Source of the DNA: Telmatospirillum siberiense
GTDB taxonomy: Bacteria; Pseudomonadota; Alphaproteobacteria; Rhodospirillales; Magnetospirillaceae
Direction of reading: 5' to 3'
Assembly: GCF_002845745.1 (NCBI RefSeq)
Contig: NZ_PIUM01000005.1
Coordinates: 62,001-126,000, forward strand
DNA: 64,000 bases
The notes under the pieces were generated by a model. That model ran no database searches. It saw nothing but the letters and a program-made list of their open reading frames with translations, and was not told where the DNA came from. Position 1 is the first letter of the stretch; the number at the start of each line of letters is the position of its first letter. A program made the position numbers and the translations under genes. Of the stretch, positions 1-9,140 are shown one piece after another.

Positions 1-1431
1 GGCGTCGAAGCGCAGATCGCCATGGCGACACCGCGTCTGCGCGAGCCTAGCGGATTGCCCGAGACGCCGTTCACCTCGGGCTTCGAGGCCTCGATGGAGG
101 CTTTGGTGGGATATACCGCGCCGCCTGACAGCATCGTCGAGGCGCGGGCGGCGGAACTGGCCGCCCAGCATGACATCGACGCCGCGCTGACCGCCAATAC
201 CCAGGCCGGCGACCAGCTCAGCAAGGCTCTCGGACAGTTCGCCGAAACCCGTTCGGCGGCCACCGGGCAGGCGATAGACAATACCGTCGGCGAGATCCGC
301 GCGGCGATGAGCGTACAGGCCATCCTGGCCTTCCTGGCGTTGGCCACCGCGGCGTTGATCGGCTGGTTCTACGTGCGCGGCAATCTGGTCCGGCGGATCC
401 TGCATCTGCGCGATGCCATGCGGGCGATTTCCGGCGGCGATCTGGAATATCGCGTCGCTGTGAAAGGCCAGGACGAATTGGCCTCGATGGCCGAGGCGCT
501 GGCGATTTTCCGCGACAACGCCCGCAAGATCGCGCAATTGCAGCAACAGCAGGAGGAAGCCCGGCAGGCCGCCGAGCGGGAACGCCGCCAGGCGCTTCTC
601 TCGATGGCCGACGCGCTGGAATCGGGGGCGGGCCGGTTGCTGTCGCAGGTTGCCGAGGCGGCGGCCCAATTGGATGGCTCGGCGGGCGACATGTCGCGCA
701 ATGCCGAGGCGGCCAGCCGCGAAGCCGATTCCGTGGCCGGGGCGACCAATCAGGCGGCGATCAAGGTCGATTCCGCGGCCGGTGCGGCCCAGGAGATGGC
801 GGCCTGCATCCAGGAGATCGCCCGCCATGTCGCCGGATCGACCTCGGCTTCCGGCAGTGCCCGGGACGAGGCCGGCACCGCGCAGCATAAGGTCGGCCGC
901 TTGAAGGAGGCCGCCGAGAAAATCGGCGACATCGTCCAGTTGATCCGCGGAATCGCCGCCAAGACCCATCTCCTGGCGCTGAACGCCACCATCGAGGCGG
1001 CCCGGGCCGGAGAGGCGGGGAAAGGCTTCGTCATCGTCGCCGGCGAGGTGAACAACCTCGCCAATCAAACGGCGTCGGCCACCGAGGAAATCGAGCGCCA
1101 GGTCGGGGCCATCCAGATCGCCACCGGCGATTCGGTGCAATCGATCGAAACCATCCTGAAAGCGGTCGAGCATGTCAACGAACTCAATATGTCGGCATCC
1201 GGTTCATTGGAACAGCAGTCCGCCGCCACCCAGGAGATCGCGCGCAGCATGACGGAAATGGCCGAACTGATTTCGGCCGTGCATAGCGGAATGGACACGG
1301 TCAATCACAGCACGCACGCCAACGAGACGACGGCGGTCACCTTAAGGACCGCCGCGGCCCGTCTGTCGGCCGACACGGAAGCGCTGGGAACGGAAGTGAA
1401 CCGTTTTCTCGGTCAGATCCGTAACGGTTAA
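1..1431 (+). CDS. Methyl-accepting chemotaxis protein, 5' end outside the window
   Basis: Inner-membrane chemoreceptor that signals to CheA/CheW. The reading frame is open to base 1, so the gene begins upstream and the internal ATG at 22 is probably not the start. Visible parts in order: the end of a helical periplasmic region, one transmembrane segment (around residues 93-115 counted from the ATG at 22), a HAMP domain, a Gln/Glu-rich coiled coil, then the cytoplasmic signalling hairpin with the signature [20 protein letters not shown]. The usual Gln-Thr-Asn before that motif is Lys-Thr-His here, a small oddity. No CheB/CheR-binding C-terminal pentapeptide is seen. The stop codon overlaps that of the convergent transporter gene by 4 bp (shared TTAA). 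Confidence 0.93.
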   Translation, partial: GVEAQIAMATPRLREPSGLPETPFTSGFEASMEALVGYTAPPDSIVEARAAELAAQHDIDAALTANTQAGDQLSKALGQFAETRSAATGQAIDNTVGEIRAAMSVQAILAFLALATAALIGWFYVRGNLVRRILHLRDAMRAISGGDLEYRVAVKGQDELASMAEALAIFRDNARKIAQLQQQQEEARQAAERERRQALLSMADALESGAGRLLSQVAEAAAQLDGSAGDMSRNAEAASREADSVAGATNQAAIKVDSAAGAAQEMAACIQEIARHVAGSTSASGSARDEAGTAQHKVGRLKEAAEKIGDIVQLIRGIAAKTHLLALNATIEAARAGEAGKGFVIVAGEVNNLANQTASATEEIERQVGAIQIATGDSVQSIETILKAVEHVNELNMSASGSLEQQSAATQEIARSMTEMAELISAVHSGMDTVNHSTHANETTAVTLRTAAARLSADTEALGTEVNRFLGQIRNG

Positions 1432-2306
1432 GTCCGAGCGGAGGGTGATGGTTTTCCGGCATCGGGCCGGCGCAGAACGATGGTTGCGACGCCGGCGATG
1501 GTTGCGACGCTGCCCAGCAGCGTCCGCAGGTTCAATGTCTCTCCCAGCATCAGGATGCCGGAAACGACGCCGAAGACCGGCACCAGCAGGGTGAACGGCA
1601 TGACCTGATTAACGGGATAGCGGCGGATCAGGGGGTACCACAAATAATAGGTCCCGATGGAAACGACGAGGACCGTGTAACAGAGCGAACTCCACCCTCG
1701 CCAGGTGGAATTGGCCAGGGCTTGCCATTGCCCGCTTTCCAGACAGAAGGAGGCCAGCAGCATCTGCGGCGCGGTGAACAGGGCGATCCAGCCCGAGAGG
1801 GCGAAGCTGTTGATGGGGCCCAGGGCCTTGATCTGGATATTGCCGAAGGCGGCCGCCAGCGCCGAACCGAGGATGCAGGCCACCCAGATGAAGTTGCCGC
1901 CGATGCGCGGCTCGCCGACGATCAGAATGATGCCGAGAAAAGACAGGGCCAGCCCGGCGAGACGCCGCCAACCGAAGCGGTCGTTGTAGAAATAGGCGGC
2001 CAGGATGGCGGCGAAGGGAACCTGCGCCTGGCCGATGATCGCGGCGGTACTGGCGTCGAGGTGGGCGACGCCGGCATACATCAAGCCGAAGTTCAGCGTG
2101 CCGAAGGTGAGGGAAAGGCCGAAAACGGGAAGAAGCTGCTTGCGTGATATCCGGAAAAACGGGCAAAGCAGGGCGGCGACGATGGCGAAGCGCATTCCCA
2201 TGAGCAGGAGGGTGGGGAATTCCTTGAGGCCGAATTTCAGGACGGCCCAGTGGAATCCCCATAGCACCTGGACGAGCAGCAGGCCAAGAAGATCAAAAAA
2301 ACGCAT
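1428..2306 (-). CDS. EamA/DMT-family transporter
   Basis: Predicted inner-membrane metabolite exporter of the drug/metabolite transporter superfamily, with about ten hydrophobic segments arranged as two EamA halves (292 residues, normal for the family). The substrate cannot be read from sequence. The start chosen is the ATG at 2306 ([20 protein letters not shown]), where the first membrane helix begins. The frame extends upstream to 2408, but that stretch (MNPARAERKHF...) looks non-coding. The gene lies downstream of hemP on the same strand and could be co-transcribed with it from the Fur-regulated promoter, though nothing in the protein indicates iron or haem transport. Confidence 0.85.
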   Translation of the reverse strand: MRFFDLLGLLLVQVLWGFHWAVLKFGLKEFPTLLLMGMRFAIVAALLCPFFRISRKQLLPVFGLSLTFGTLNFGLMYAGVAHLDASTAAIIGQAQVPFAAILAAYFYNDRFGWRRLAGLALSFLGIILIVGEPRIGGNFIWVACILGSALAAAFGNIQIKALGPINSFALSGWIALFTAPQMLLASFCLESGQWQALANSTWRGWSSLCYTVLVVSIGTYYLWYPLIRRYPVNQVMPFTLLVPVFGVVSGILMLGETLNLRTLLGSVATIAGVATIVLRRPDAGKPSPSART

Positions 2307-2432
2307 GTCGCTCGGAATCCGGGAGGCGATAAGGATGAATTGTTCAAAGGGGAGAGGGGTGTAAAAACTCCACCGGAAATGCTTACGCTCGGCTCTTGCT
2401 GGGTTCAACGTCTATTTACCGATTGCCCCAGT

Positions 2433-2606
2433 TTATTTGAACAAGATGAGTTTGTTGTTATTGGTCAGCCGCAACCGGTAAAATTCCGTACCATGTTGGA
2501 TGATGATTTCCCGGTGGCCGGCCAACAGATCCAGGCTGGAAAGGACCGGAGGCGCCGCCGGCGGGAGGGCGGGTTTGGTTTCCGGAGCCGGCGCCGAATT
2601 GGTCAT
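2433..2606 (-). CDS. hemP: Hemin uptake protein HemP
   Basis: A 57-residue protein, short enough to escape ORF callers. After a Pro/Ala-rich N terminus it reads LLAGHREIIIQHGTEFYRLR and then LTNNNKLILFK. This matches the HemP family pattern: Leu-Leu, Ile-x-H-x-G, Tyr-x-Leu-Arg-x-Thr, and a C-terminal Lys-Leu-Ile-Leu-x-Lys. HemP proteins accompany haem and iron uptake systems and at least one homologue has been reported to act in their expression. The ATG at 2606 is the only possible start, because an in-frame TGA lies 6 bp upstream. A perfect Fur palindrome sits 45-67 bp upstream. No TonB receptor or haem ABC transporter is adjacent, so this is an orphan hemP. Confidence 0.88.
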   Translation of the reverse strand: MTNSAPAPETKPALPPAAPPVLSSLDLLAGHREIIIQHGTEFYRLRLTNNNKLILFK

Positions 2607-2650
2607 GGTGCGTCAGGAATCCCCAAGGGAAGGAAGCGCCCCTTCTAGTG

Positions 2651-2673
2651 TAATTGATAATCATTATCAATTA
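2651..2673 (-). promoter_or_regulatory. Fur box upstream of hemP
   Basis: A perfect 23-bp palindrome (11-bp arms around a single C at 2662) whose core TGATAATCATTATCA matches the 7-1-7 Fur consensus at every position. It is expected to bind iron-loaded Fur and repress hemP when iron is sufficient. Confidence 0.9.
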
Positions 2674-2716
2674 CTTTTTGAAACAGACTGTTACTGTCGA
2701 GAAACGCGTGGCCCCC

Positions 2717-3736
2717 TCAGGACGGAGGGAGCACGGGGCCGCTACCCGCGCCGGTCCTTTGCAGGGCGCAGGAAATGTCTTCCAGATCGGCGGTCGTCAG
2801 CGTGACCTTGGCGGCGGCCAGCCAGCCGTCCACTTGTTCGGGACTGCGCGCGCCGACGATCGCTCCGGTTACGCCCGGCCAGGACAGGGTCCAGCTTACC
2901 GCCAAGGCGCCGACGGAAATGCCGTGGCGTGCGGCGATGGGGCGCAAGGCGTCGACCAGCGCGAGGTTGCGGGTCAGGTTTTCGCCGGTGAATTCCGGAT
3001 TGCGCGAACGCCAGTCGTCGGCGGGAAGGCCCTTGGCCCGCTCTTTGGTGAAGCTGCCGGTCAATAGGCCCGACTGCATGGGCGAATAGACGATCACCCC
3101 GGTCCGATGTTCGGCGCACCAGGGCAATTCGGCGGCGGCAACGCCGCGGCGGATCGCCGAGAAGGGGGGCTGCAGGGTATCGACGTGGCCAAGCCGTTCG
3201 GCAATGGCCAATTGGGCGGCGGAGTGGTTGGACAGTCCGACGGCGCGCACCTTACCGGCCTTTTTGAGGTCCAGCAGCGTCTGCCAGTAATCATCGAGCG
3301 GTGTGCCGTCTTCGGTCGGCCAATGCATTTGATAAAGATCGATCCGCTCGACACCCAGTCGCCGAAGGGAATTGTCCACTTCCCGGCGCAGGCTGTCGGC
3401 GGCTCCGATCCTTCGTGGCGGTGCCGAACGATCGGTCTCGTTCCAGACCAGGCCGCATTTGGTGAAAACGTAAGGGCGCCGGTCGGAAGGCAGGTCCTTC
3501 AGCGCGGCGGCGACGATCTCCTCCGAATGGCCCAGCCCGTAGACGGCGGCGGTGTCGATCCAATTGACGCCGCGTTCCAGCGCATGGCGAATGGCGGCGA
3601 CGGACTGGCCATCCTCCTGGCGACCCCAGCCATAGGCCCAGTCGGCTCCCCCGATGGCCCAGGCGCCGAATCCGACGCGGGTGATGTGCATGTCGGTGCT
3701 GCCCAATTGGCGGGTCGGCAGGGCTGTTGTCGTCAT
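2717..3736 (-). CDS. Aldo/keto reductase
   Basis: Cytoplasmic NAD(P)H-dependent oxidoreductase of 339 residues with a TIM-barrel fold. The catalytic tetrad is visible: Asp in WIDTAAVYG, Tyr in VYGLGHSEE, Lys in FTKCGLVW and His in YQMHWP. The C-terminal cofactor-binding part contains IVGARSPEQV. It resembles the plant-auxin-induced/YajO-like branch of the family, and the physiological substrate is unknown. The ATG at 3736 is followed immediately by coding sequence typical of the family. It is divergent from a LysR-type gene across a 166-bp AT-rich region containing palindromes, so that regulator probably controls it. Confidence 0.9.
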   Translation of the reverse strand: MTTTALPTRQLGSTDMHITRVGFGAWAIGGADWAYGWGRQEDGQSVAAIRHALERGVNWIDTAAVYGLGHSEEIVAAALKDLPSDRRPYVFTKCGLVWNETDRSAPPRRIGAADSLRREVDNSLRRLGVERIDLYQMHWPTEDGTPLDDYWQTLLDLKKAGKVRAVGLSNHSAAQLAIAERLGHVDTLQPPFSAIRRGVAAAELPWCAEHRTGVIVYSPMQSGLLTGSFTKERAKGLPADDWRSRNPEFTGENLTRNLALVDALRPIAARHGISVGALAVSWTLSWPGVTGAIVGARSPEQVDGWLAAAKVTLTTADLEDISCALQRTGAGSGPVLPPS

Positions 3737-3853
3737 TTGGTTCCTCCGGTTGGTGGGCCGGGCCCCTGGAAGCCCGGGCGGCGCCTCTCGCCCGCCGGAA
3801 GCGGAACAGAGGGTGCTTAAGGGTGAGACGCGGGGATTGATCTGTCAAATAAC

Positions 3854-3889
3854 ATATTATAATAATATTCATCAATTTTAGTGAATATT
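3854..3889. promoter_or_regulatory. Palindromes in the divergent AKR/LysR promoter region
   Basis: Two overlapping inverted repeats lie in an AT-rich island. One is ATATTAT-A-ATAATAT (3854-3868). The other is AATATTCA (3864-3871) paired with TGAATATT (3882-3889) across 10 bp. Their position, 14 bp upstream of the LysR start, and the dyad form fit LysR-type operator sites. Confidence 0.6.
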
Positions 3890-3902
3890 TGGGGCGGCGA
3901 TC

Positions 3903-4808
3903 ATGGATCTGCGGCAATTGGAACATTTCGTCACGGTTGCCGAAGAGCAGCACTTCACCCGCGCGGCGCGGCGCCTGAACATCGTTCAATCGGGCTTGTC
4001 GACATCGATCCGAACCCTGGAGGAGGAACTGGGCGCCGATCTGTTCCTGCGCAGTACCCGGCGGGTCGATCTTACCGCCGCCGGCCGCGTGCTGTTTCTG
4101 GAGGCGCAACGGGTCTTGAGCGCCGCCCGCAAGGCGAAGGAGGCGGTGTTCGCCATCCAGGGCCTGCAGCGGGGCCGCCTGACCATCGGCATGGCGCAGA
4201 CGCTATCTCCTTTCGTCGATCTGCCCGCCTTGTTGTCGCGCTTCCACGCCGATTATCCGGGCGTCGAGATCCGGCTTTGCCAGGGGGCTTCTCCCGCCCT
4301 TTGCACGAAGGTGCGTGACGGCCGTCTCGATGTCGCCTTCGTACCGATGTTCGGAGGATCCCTCGACGGGGTCAGCAGTGAGCTCTATGTCTGCGAAGCG
4401 CTGGTCGTCGCCTGCGCGCCGGCTCATCCCCTGGCCGGAAAGGACGATCTGACGCTGGCCTCCCTGGCCGAGAGCACCTTCGTCGATTTTCAACCCGAGT
4501 GGGGAACCCGTCCCCTGGTCGATCACGCCTTCGCCGAGGCCAAGGTTGAGCGCCACGTCGCCTTCGAGGTCAACGACATGCGGAGCCTGCTCGATCTGGT
4601 CTCCTTCGGTCTGGGAATCGCCCTGCTTCCCGAGCGGATGGTATCGGCGCAGGAAAGCCTTTCCAACGCTCCGGGAGGTCTGGCGCTGGCCCGCCTGGCG
4701 CCACCGGAGATCTGCTGGGAAATGGCCGTCATCTACGCCGGCCGCAATGAGCCGGTGAGCGCCGCCGCCAGCGCCTTTCTCGCCCTGTTGCCCCCGGCGC
4801 AGGAGTGA
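3903..4808 (+). CDS. LysR-family transcriptional regulator
   Basis: A 301-residue LTTR. The N-terminal winged helix-turn-helix spans about residues 1-60 (LRQLEHFVTVAEEQHFTRAA, then LNIVQSGLSTSIRTLEEELG). It is followed by a linker helix and a periplasmic-binding-protein-like effector domain from about residue 90 (GRLTIGMAQTLSPFVDLPAL). The effector is not identifiable. Transcribed divergently from the aldo/keto reductase, the classic arrangement for an LTTR and its target. Start at the ATG at 3903, where LTTR homology begins. Confidence 0.93.
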   Translation: MDLRQLEHFVTVAEEQHFTRAARRLNIVQSGLSTSIRTLEEELGADLFLRSTRRVDLTAAGRVLFLEAQRVLSAARKAKEAVFAIQGLQRGRLTIGMAQTLSPFVDLPALLSRFHADYPGVEIRLCQGASPALCTKVRDGRLDVAFVPMFGGSLDGVSSELYVCEALVVACAPAHPLAGKDDLTLASLAESTFVDFQPEWGTRPLVDHAFAEAKVERHVAFEVNDMRSLLDLVSFGLGIALLPERMVSAQESLSNAPGGLALARLAPPEICWEMAVIYAGRNEPVSAAASAFLALLPPAQE

Positions 4809-4868
4809 CGCGGGCGTGGAAGGGGCCGATTAGAGCGATTTGCGACCAGGTTGGGTCACTTACCCTTT

Positions 4869-5139
4869 CGTCATTGCCGGGCTTGACCCACGGCTGTCCG
4901 GCACGGCTTTTGCCCTCGATATTCGGGAAAATTTATACGCTTCTGTTCAACTATAAGTCGTCATGCCCGGACTTGATCCGGGCATCCACGTGCCGCTTCC
5001 AATGACGTCGGTCGGTCCGTACAACCATGGATTGCCGGATCAAGTCCGGCAATGACGGTTTTTGGGTGTGCTCACCACTCGGATACAGGCGACGCACAAA
5101 CTGTGCCGGACAGCCGTGGATCAAGTCCGGGGGTGACGG
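4869..5139. repeat. Cluster of short palindromic repeats, including one ~100-bp double palindrome
   Basis: The 437-bp gap after the LysR gene (4809-5245) is filled largely with repeats. Single palindromes of the type CATGCCCGGACTTGATCCGG occur at about 4869-4889, 4959-4990, 5027-5058 and 5113-5139. The pair at 4959-5058 forms one unit: two palindromes in opposite orientation joined by a linker containing AATGACGTCGG. The same unit occurs on both sides of the GIY-YIG gene near 20.1-20.8 kb. Translations in this region (such as MDCRIKSGNDGF) are an artefact of the repeat and not genes. Confidence 0.9.
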
Positions 5140-5245
5140 AAAAAACGACGATTCAATACGATCGCAAACCGCTCTAGCTAGACATCGAGACTTGGTCTGG
5201 GCCATTGACTGCTCGGTGATCGGTTCCGATTACCGGGATTTGGTC

Positions 5246-6280
5246 TTAATCCCCTTCCACCTGGACCAGGCGGCCCTCGGTGGACGAGCGCAGCAGCGCG
5301 TCGATCAGGCGGTGCACAGCCAAGGCCGATCGCCCACTGGCGTCGGGGTCGCGCCCTTCGATGATCGCGGCGGCGAAATCGGCGATCAGGGCCTTATGCG
5401 GCCCGTGATCGAAGGCCATGGGATCGGCGCCGCCACCGGTCGGACCGTCGCCTTCCATGACGTCCTGGCGGCCGTCGTGGTAGAGAAGACGAAGGCTGTT
5501 CCCCTCCAGGGTCGCGGTGCCCAGGGTTCCCGACAGCTCGATTCGTTCCGGAAAGCCGGGATAGGCGGCGGTGGTGGCGCCGATGGTGCCGATGGCGCCA
5601 TTGGCGAACCGCAGCATGCCGGCGGCGGTATCCTCGGTATCGATATGGCGCATCGGGCTGGTGCGGGCGAAGCAGCCGACGACGACGGGAATGCCGGTCA
5701 GGGTGCAGAAAACGTCGAGACTGTGGATGGCCTGGGTGATGAGAACGCCGCCGCCGTCGCGCGCCTTCATGCCGCGTCCGGGCTGGGCGTAATAGGCCGG
5801 CGGCCGCCACCAGCGGATTTCCGCCGAAGCGGCGATGGTCTCGCCGATCGCGCCCTCGGCCAGGGCGGCGCGCAGCCGCCGGACGACGGGGCGGAAGCGA
5901 TGCTGGAAGACGATGCCCAGCCGCAAGCCGGCCTTTTCCATCCGTTCGACCAGGGCGACGGACCGGGCGAGGCTGACCTCGATGGGTTTTTCCATCAGCA
6001 CATGCTTGCCGGCGGCGGCGCATCGCTCCACCAGATCGAGATGGGTGGTGGGCGGGGTGAGCAGCAGGATGGCCTGAACGGTGGCGTCGGCCAGGAGCTC
6101 CTCCAGGGTGTCCACCACCGGAAATCCGGTTTTTTCGGCGAAGGCGGCGCGGCGCTCGGGCGACGGACTGAAGGCTCCGGCAACGTCGATGCGCTCGGTC
6201 AGTTCGGCGAGCGCCAGGGCATGCGGCTGCGAGGCCATACCCAGGCCGACGATGCCAAGACGAAGACGTGCGTTCTTCAT
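5246..6280 (-). CDS. Gfo/Idh/MocA-family oxidoreductase
   Basis: Probable NAD(P)-dependent dehydrogenase acting on a sugar or cyclitol, 344 residues. The N-terminal Rossmann fold carries LGIVGLGMASQPHALAL, and the family's Glu-Lys-Pro motif appears in HVLMEKPIEVSLARS. The C-terminal alpha/beta domain includes GGGVLITQAIHSLDVFCTLT, with the conserved His-x-x-Asp. The start is the ATG at 6280, preceded by AAGGAGAACCCC. The longer open frame to 6580 runs through dispersed repeats and is not coding. It stands alone, so its substrate cannot be inferred from context. Confidence 0.92.
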   Translation of the reverse strand: MKNARLRLGIVGLGMASQPHALALAELTERIDVAGAFSPSPERRAAFAEKTGFPVVDTLEELLADATVQAILLLTPPTTHLDLVERCAAAGKHVLMEKPIEVSLARSVALVERMEKAGLRLGIVFQHRFRPVVRRLRAALAEGAIGETIAASAEIRWWRPPAYYAQPGRGMKARDGGGVLITQAIHSLDVFCTLTGIPVVVGCFARTSPMRHIDTEDTAAGMLRFANGAIGTIGATTAAYPGFPERIELSGTLGTATLEGNSLRLLYHDGRQDVMEGDGPTGGGADPMAFDHGPHKALIADFAAAIIEGRDPDASGRSALAVHRLIDALLRSSTEGRLVQVEGD

Positions 6281-6292
6281 GGGGTTCTCCTT

Positions 6293-6322
6293 AAGGGCCT
6301 GTTGATAAATTATCGAATCAAC
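6293..6322. repeat. GGGCCTGTTGAT palindromic repeat, copy 1
   Basis: GGGCCTGTTGATAAATTATC followed by GAATCAAC. The same palindrome is complete at 48139-48174 and diverged at 63174-63208. Here the right arm is interrupted where it meets the neighbouring MITE-like repeat. Confidence 0.75.
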
Positions 6323-6339
6323 GGACACCAAGCCCTGAG

Positions 6340-6615
6340 GCCTGTGGGATTGGCCGGATGTACTTCGTCCTCTTGATCGTTCCGGTGCGCTCCGGCTTTT
6401 GATGAACCACCAAGGCACCAAGGCACCAAGATACCAAGGTGGCGGAGTGTGCCACTGGCATTTTCCCGTCCTGTCATCGGCTGTCGGCCGAATGCCTGCG
6501 GCGCGGATTGGCCGCCACCGGATGGTCCGAAAGACGCCTTGGTGCCTTGGTGGTTCAAAATATCCGGAGTTTCCGTTCATGCCATCGGAGAACCGGAGGC
6601 AACGGGAGAAGCCTT
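6340..6615 (+). repeat. Truncated copy of the CTAG-ended MITE-like element
   Basis: Over about 270 bp this matches the complete elements at 28217-28550 (inverted) and 43063-43389. It includes the internal inverted repeat built from AACCACCAAGGCACCAAG and CTTGGTGCCTTGGTGGTT. The terminal CTAG-x-x-TGTGGACA ends are missing or degraded. Its right edge reaches the stop codon of the UPF0303 gene. Confidence 0.85.
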
Positions 6616-7108
6616 AAGGCGCAAGCGTGATGCCGTCCCTGTCCTGGCCCAGCATGTCGGCGAGAACCTCCACCACCAGGCCGTGATCCTCGCGCTGCGG
6701 CAGACCGGAAACGGTGACCGCGCCGATGCAGCCCATGCCTTTGACGACGAGGGGAAAGCTTCCCCCGTGATCGGCGTAATCGGTCATTTCAAGGGCATAG
6801 GCGGCCTGCAAGGTGGTCTGGCGCTGTTGCATCTGCAGGCCGACGCCGTAGGAACTGCGAAAGAACCGCAAGACGGTATTGCGCTTGCGCCGGATCCAGT
6901 CGGCGTTGTTGGGGGCGGCGCCCGGCATGGCGAAATGGAAAAGCTGCTGCATCTGGGTCGAAATATCGATCGCCAGGGTGGCGCGGCGGGATTCGGCCGC
7001 TTCCTTGAGGCGGCGGCCCAGATCCCAGGCTTCGGCGGGGCCGAAGCGGTCGAAGAGCAGACGTTGTTCCTGGAGCGCGACGATGCGCAGATCGTCTTCT
7101 AAGGACAT
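6614..7108 (-). CDS. UPF0303 / haem-degrading-domain family protein
   Basis: Small cytoplasmic protein (164 residues from MSLEDDLRIV) of the UPF0303/DUF336-like family, related to yeast YBR137W and to GlcG/HbpS. Typical segments are RATLAIDISTQMQQLFHFAM, NADWIRRKRNTVLRF and DHGGSFPLVVKGMGCIGAVT. Biochemical function is not established for most members. AAGGA lies 9 bp before the ATG at 7108; an upstream in-frame ATG at 7117 is possible. It follows pyk on the same strand but after a strong hairpin, so it is probably transcribed separately. Confidence 0.82.
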   Translation of the reverse strand: MSLEDDLRIVALQEQRLLFDRFGPAEAWDLGRRLKEAAESRRATLAIDISTQMQQLFHFAMPGAAPNNADWIRRKRNTVLRFFRSSYGVGLQMQQRQTTLQAAYALEMTDYADHGGSFPLVVKGMGCIGAVTVSGLPQREDHGLVVEVLADMLGQDRDGITLAP

Positions 7109-7262
7109 GCCTCCCATTCCTTCCGGTTCGGGGTTGTCGGTCCGAGGCGGCGCCTGACGGGCGCGGCCGAAACGAAGACGGGATTATCGGCGGAGAAAAC
7201 TTATCCGTAAAATATATTATTTAGATCTGATTAAGCAAAAATAGAGAATTATTCCGTCGTTT

Positions 7263-7292
7263 CCTCCGGCGCTTCGAGAAAAGCGCCGGAGG
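7263..7292 (-). terminator. Hairpin after pyk
   Basis: A perfect 12-bp stem (CCTCCGGCGCTT / AAGCGCCGGAGG) with a 6-nt loop, 24 bp past the pyk stop. No T-run follows, so this is a strong hairpin without a canonical U-tract. Confidence 0.7.
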
Positions 7293-7315
7293 GTAAATCA
7301 AGGACGGAAACGTCT

Positions 7316-8761
7316 TCAGGCCTTGCTGTCGACGATGTCGGCGACGCGCAGAATGTTGGTATTGCCAGCGCAGCCGAAAGGTTCGCCGGCGGTGATGACG
7401 ATGCGATCACCCGGTTCGGCGAAGCCTTCCCGCTGGGCGATGCCTTCGGCCTTGGTGACGATCTCGGAGAAGCCGCGCGGACGGGCGGTCACCACGCTGT
7501 GCGCTCCCCAGACGATCGCCTGCTGGCGGGCCACTTCGATATCCGGCGTGATGCTGATGATCGGCTGGTCGGGGCGTTCGCGAGCCACCCGCAGGGTGGT
7601 CATGCCCGAGGTGGTGTAGGTGACGATGGCCGGCGCCGCGATGGTATGGGCAACCTGGCGGGCGGCGGCGCTGATCGCGTCGTTGGTGGTGTTCTCGGGG
7701 TCCTGGCGCGAGGCGTCGAGATTGACGCGATATTGCTCGTCCTGCTCGACCTGCGTGATGATGCGATCCATCATCACCACCGATTCGATGGGATAGTCGC
7801 CGCTGGCCGATTCGGCCGACAGCATCAGGCAATCGGCCCCGTCATAGACGGCCGTGGCGACGTCGGAGGCCTCGGCGCGGGTGGGGGCGGGGGCGTGAAC
7901 CATGGAATCGAGCATCTGGGTGGCGACCACCACCGGCTTGCCGACCCGGCGGCAGCAGCGGACGATGCGCTTTTGCAGAATCGGCACGGTCTCGGGCGGA
8001 CATTCGACACCCAGATCGCCGCGCGCCACCATGACGGCGTCGGACAGGGCGATGACCTCTTCCAGATATTCGATGGCCGAGGGCTTTTCCAATTTCGAAA
8101 GGATGCGCACCCGGTTTCCGACTCGCGCCGAGACGAGCTTGCGGGCCTGTTCCACATCTTCCGGCCGCTGCACGAAGGAGAGCGCGATCCAGTCCGCGCC
8201 CATGTCCAGGGCGAACTCCATGTCGGTGATGTCCTTGGCGGTCAGGGGCGAGATCGGCAGGACGACGTTGGGAACGTTGAGCCCCTTGTGGTTGGAGAGC
8301 TCGCCGCCGGTGATCACCTTGGTTTCGGCGAAATCGGGGCCATGCTTGACCACCCGCAGGCGCAGCTTGCCGTCATCGAGGAGAAGATCGGTATCGTTGG
8401 TCAGCGCGGCGAACACTTCCGGATGCAGCAGCGGGGCGCGCTTGGCGTTGCCCGGCGAATCGTCGAGGTCGAGACGGAAGCTGGCGCCGGTCTCCAGATG
8501 GATCTTGTTGCTTTCGAACTTGCCGACCCGCAGCTTGGGGCCCTGCAAATCGGCGAGGACGCCGATCGGGCGGCCGACCTTCTTCTCGACGGCGCGCACG
8601 ATGTCGTAGCGCGCCTGATGATCGGCGTGGGTGCCATGGCTGAAATTGAAGCGGAAGACGTCCGCGCCGGCGGTAAACAGCCCCTCGATGGCTTCCGGTG
8701 TCGAACTGGCCGGCCCGAGGGTGGCGATGATCTTGGCTTTGCGTAGTCGTCTGAGCGACAT
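7316..8761 (-). CDS. pyk: Pyruvate kinase
   Basis: Converts phosphoenolpyruvate and ADP to pyruvate and ATP, the last step of glycolysis and the Entner-Doudoroff route. 481 residues. KIIATLGPASSTPEAIEGLF marks the N terminus, DVFRFNFSHGTHADH the substrate-binding Arg/Asn/Ser, SKLEKPSAIEYLEE and VMVARGDLGVE the catalytic Lys, Mg-binding Glu and signature. The C-terminal allosteric domain ends with GEPFGCAGNTNILRVADI. The start is the ATG at 8761 with AAGGA seven bases upstream; the extra 14 residues in the open frame look non-coding. PEP carboxylase lies next to it on the same strand, so two PEP-consuming enzymes sit side by side. Confidence 0.96.
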   Translation of the reverse strand: MSLRRLRKAKIIATLGPASSTPEAIEGLFTAGADVFRFNFSHGTHADHQARYDIVRAVEKKVGRPIGVLADLQGPKLRVGKFESNKIHLETGASFRLDLDDSPGNAKRAPLLHPEVFAALTNDTDLLLDDGKLRLRVVKHGPDFAETKVITGGELSNHKGLNVPNVVLPISPLTAKDITDMEFALDMGADWIALSFVQRPEDVEQARKLVSARVGNRVRILSKLEKPSAIEYLEEVIALSDAVMVARGDLGVECPPETVPILQKRIVRCCRRVGKPVVVATQMLDSMVHAPAPTRAEASDVATAVYDGADCLMLSAESASGDYPIESVVMMDRIITQVEQDEQYRVNLDASRQDPENTTNDAISAAARQVAHTIAAPAIVTYTTSGMTTLRVARERPDQPIISITPDIEVARQQAIVWGAHSVVTARPRGFSEIVTKAEGIAQREGFAEPGDRIVITAGEPFGCAGNTNILRVADIVDSKA

Positions 8762-9140
8762 GGTGGTTCCTTGAGAAACTGGGCGCCGCTCACGCGGTGC
8801 CATGGGGTTGCAATAAGAGCCGGAGTCCGGCGATGAAATCGGGGATCGAACCGTGCGAATGAAGACGGAAGATCATCCGGCCAATACGCCGCGATCGTCG
8901 CTTTTCGCTTCGGCGAGCGACATGGGGCGGTAAGGATCCCCGATGGAGGGGCGCCCAAGCGCGAGGCGCGTCAACGAATTGGCGAGCTCGTCCAAATTGC
9001 GCCTGACAATGGTGCATCCCGCCAAATTGGTCAAGCGGTAAGACCGTTTCATTTTGTGGTCTTTCGACCCATTCTCCGCTTATGCGGGAAGGATGGGAAG
9101 GGGCTGCTATTTTTGGAAGAACTCTTGCGCTCATCGCCGC
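8762..9140. other. Intergenic region between ppc and pyk
   Basis: 379 bp with no convincing gene. It holds the pyk ribosome-binding site and presumably its promoter. Near the ppc end there is an imperfect hairpin (about 9068-9097) that may terminate ppc transcription. Apparent reading frames here are low-complexity shadows. Confidence 0.6.

Noticed and set aside
5027-6376. Plus-strand frame starting in palindromic repeats and running opposite the Gfo/Idh/MocA gene
   Set aside because: The start lies in repeat DNA (the MDCRIKSGNDGF artefact), and the rest is antisense to a gene with clear motifs.
6415-6445. Tandem ACCAAGGC units resembling a short CRISPR or VNTR
   Set aside because: The units are ~9 bp without unique spacers and form one arm of an internal inverted repeat inside the MITE-like element. 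No cas genes are present.
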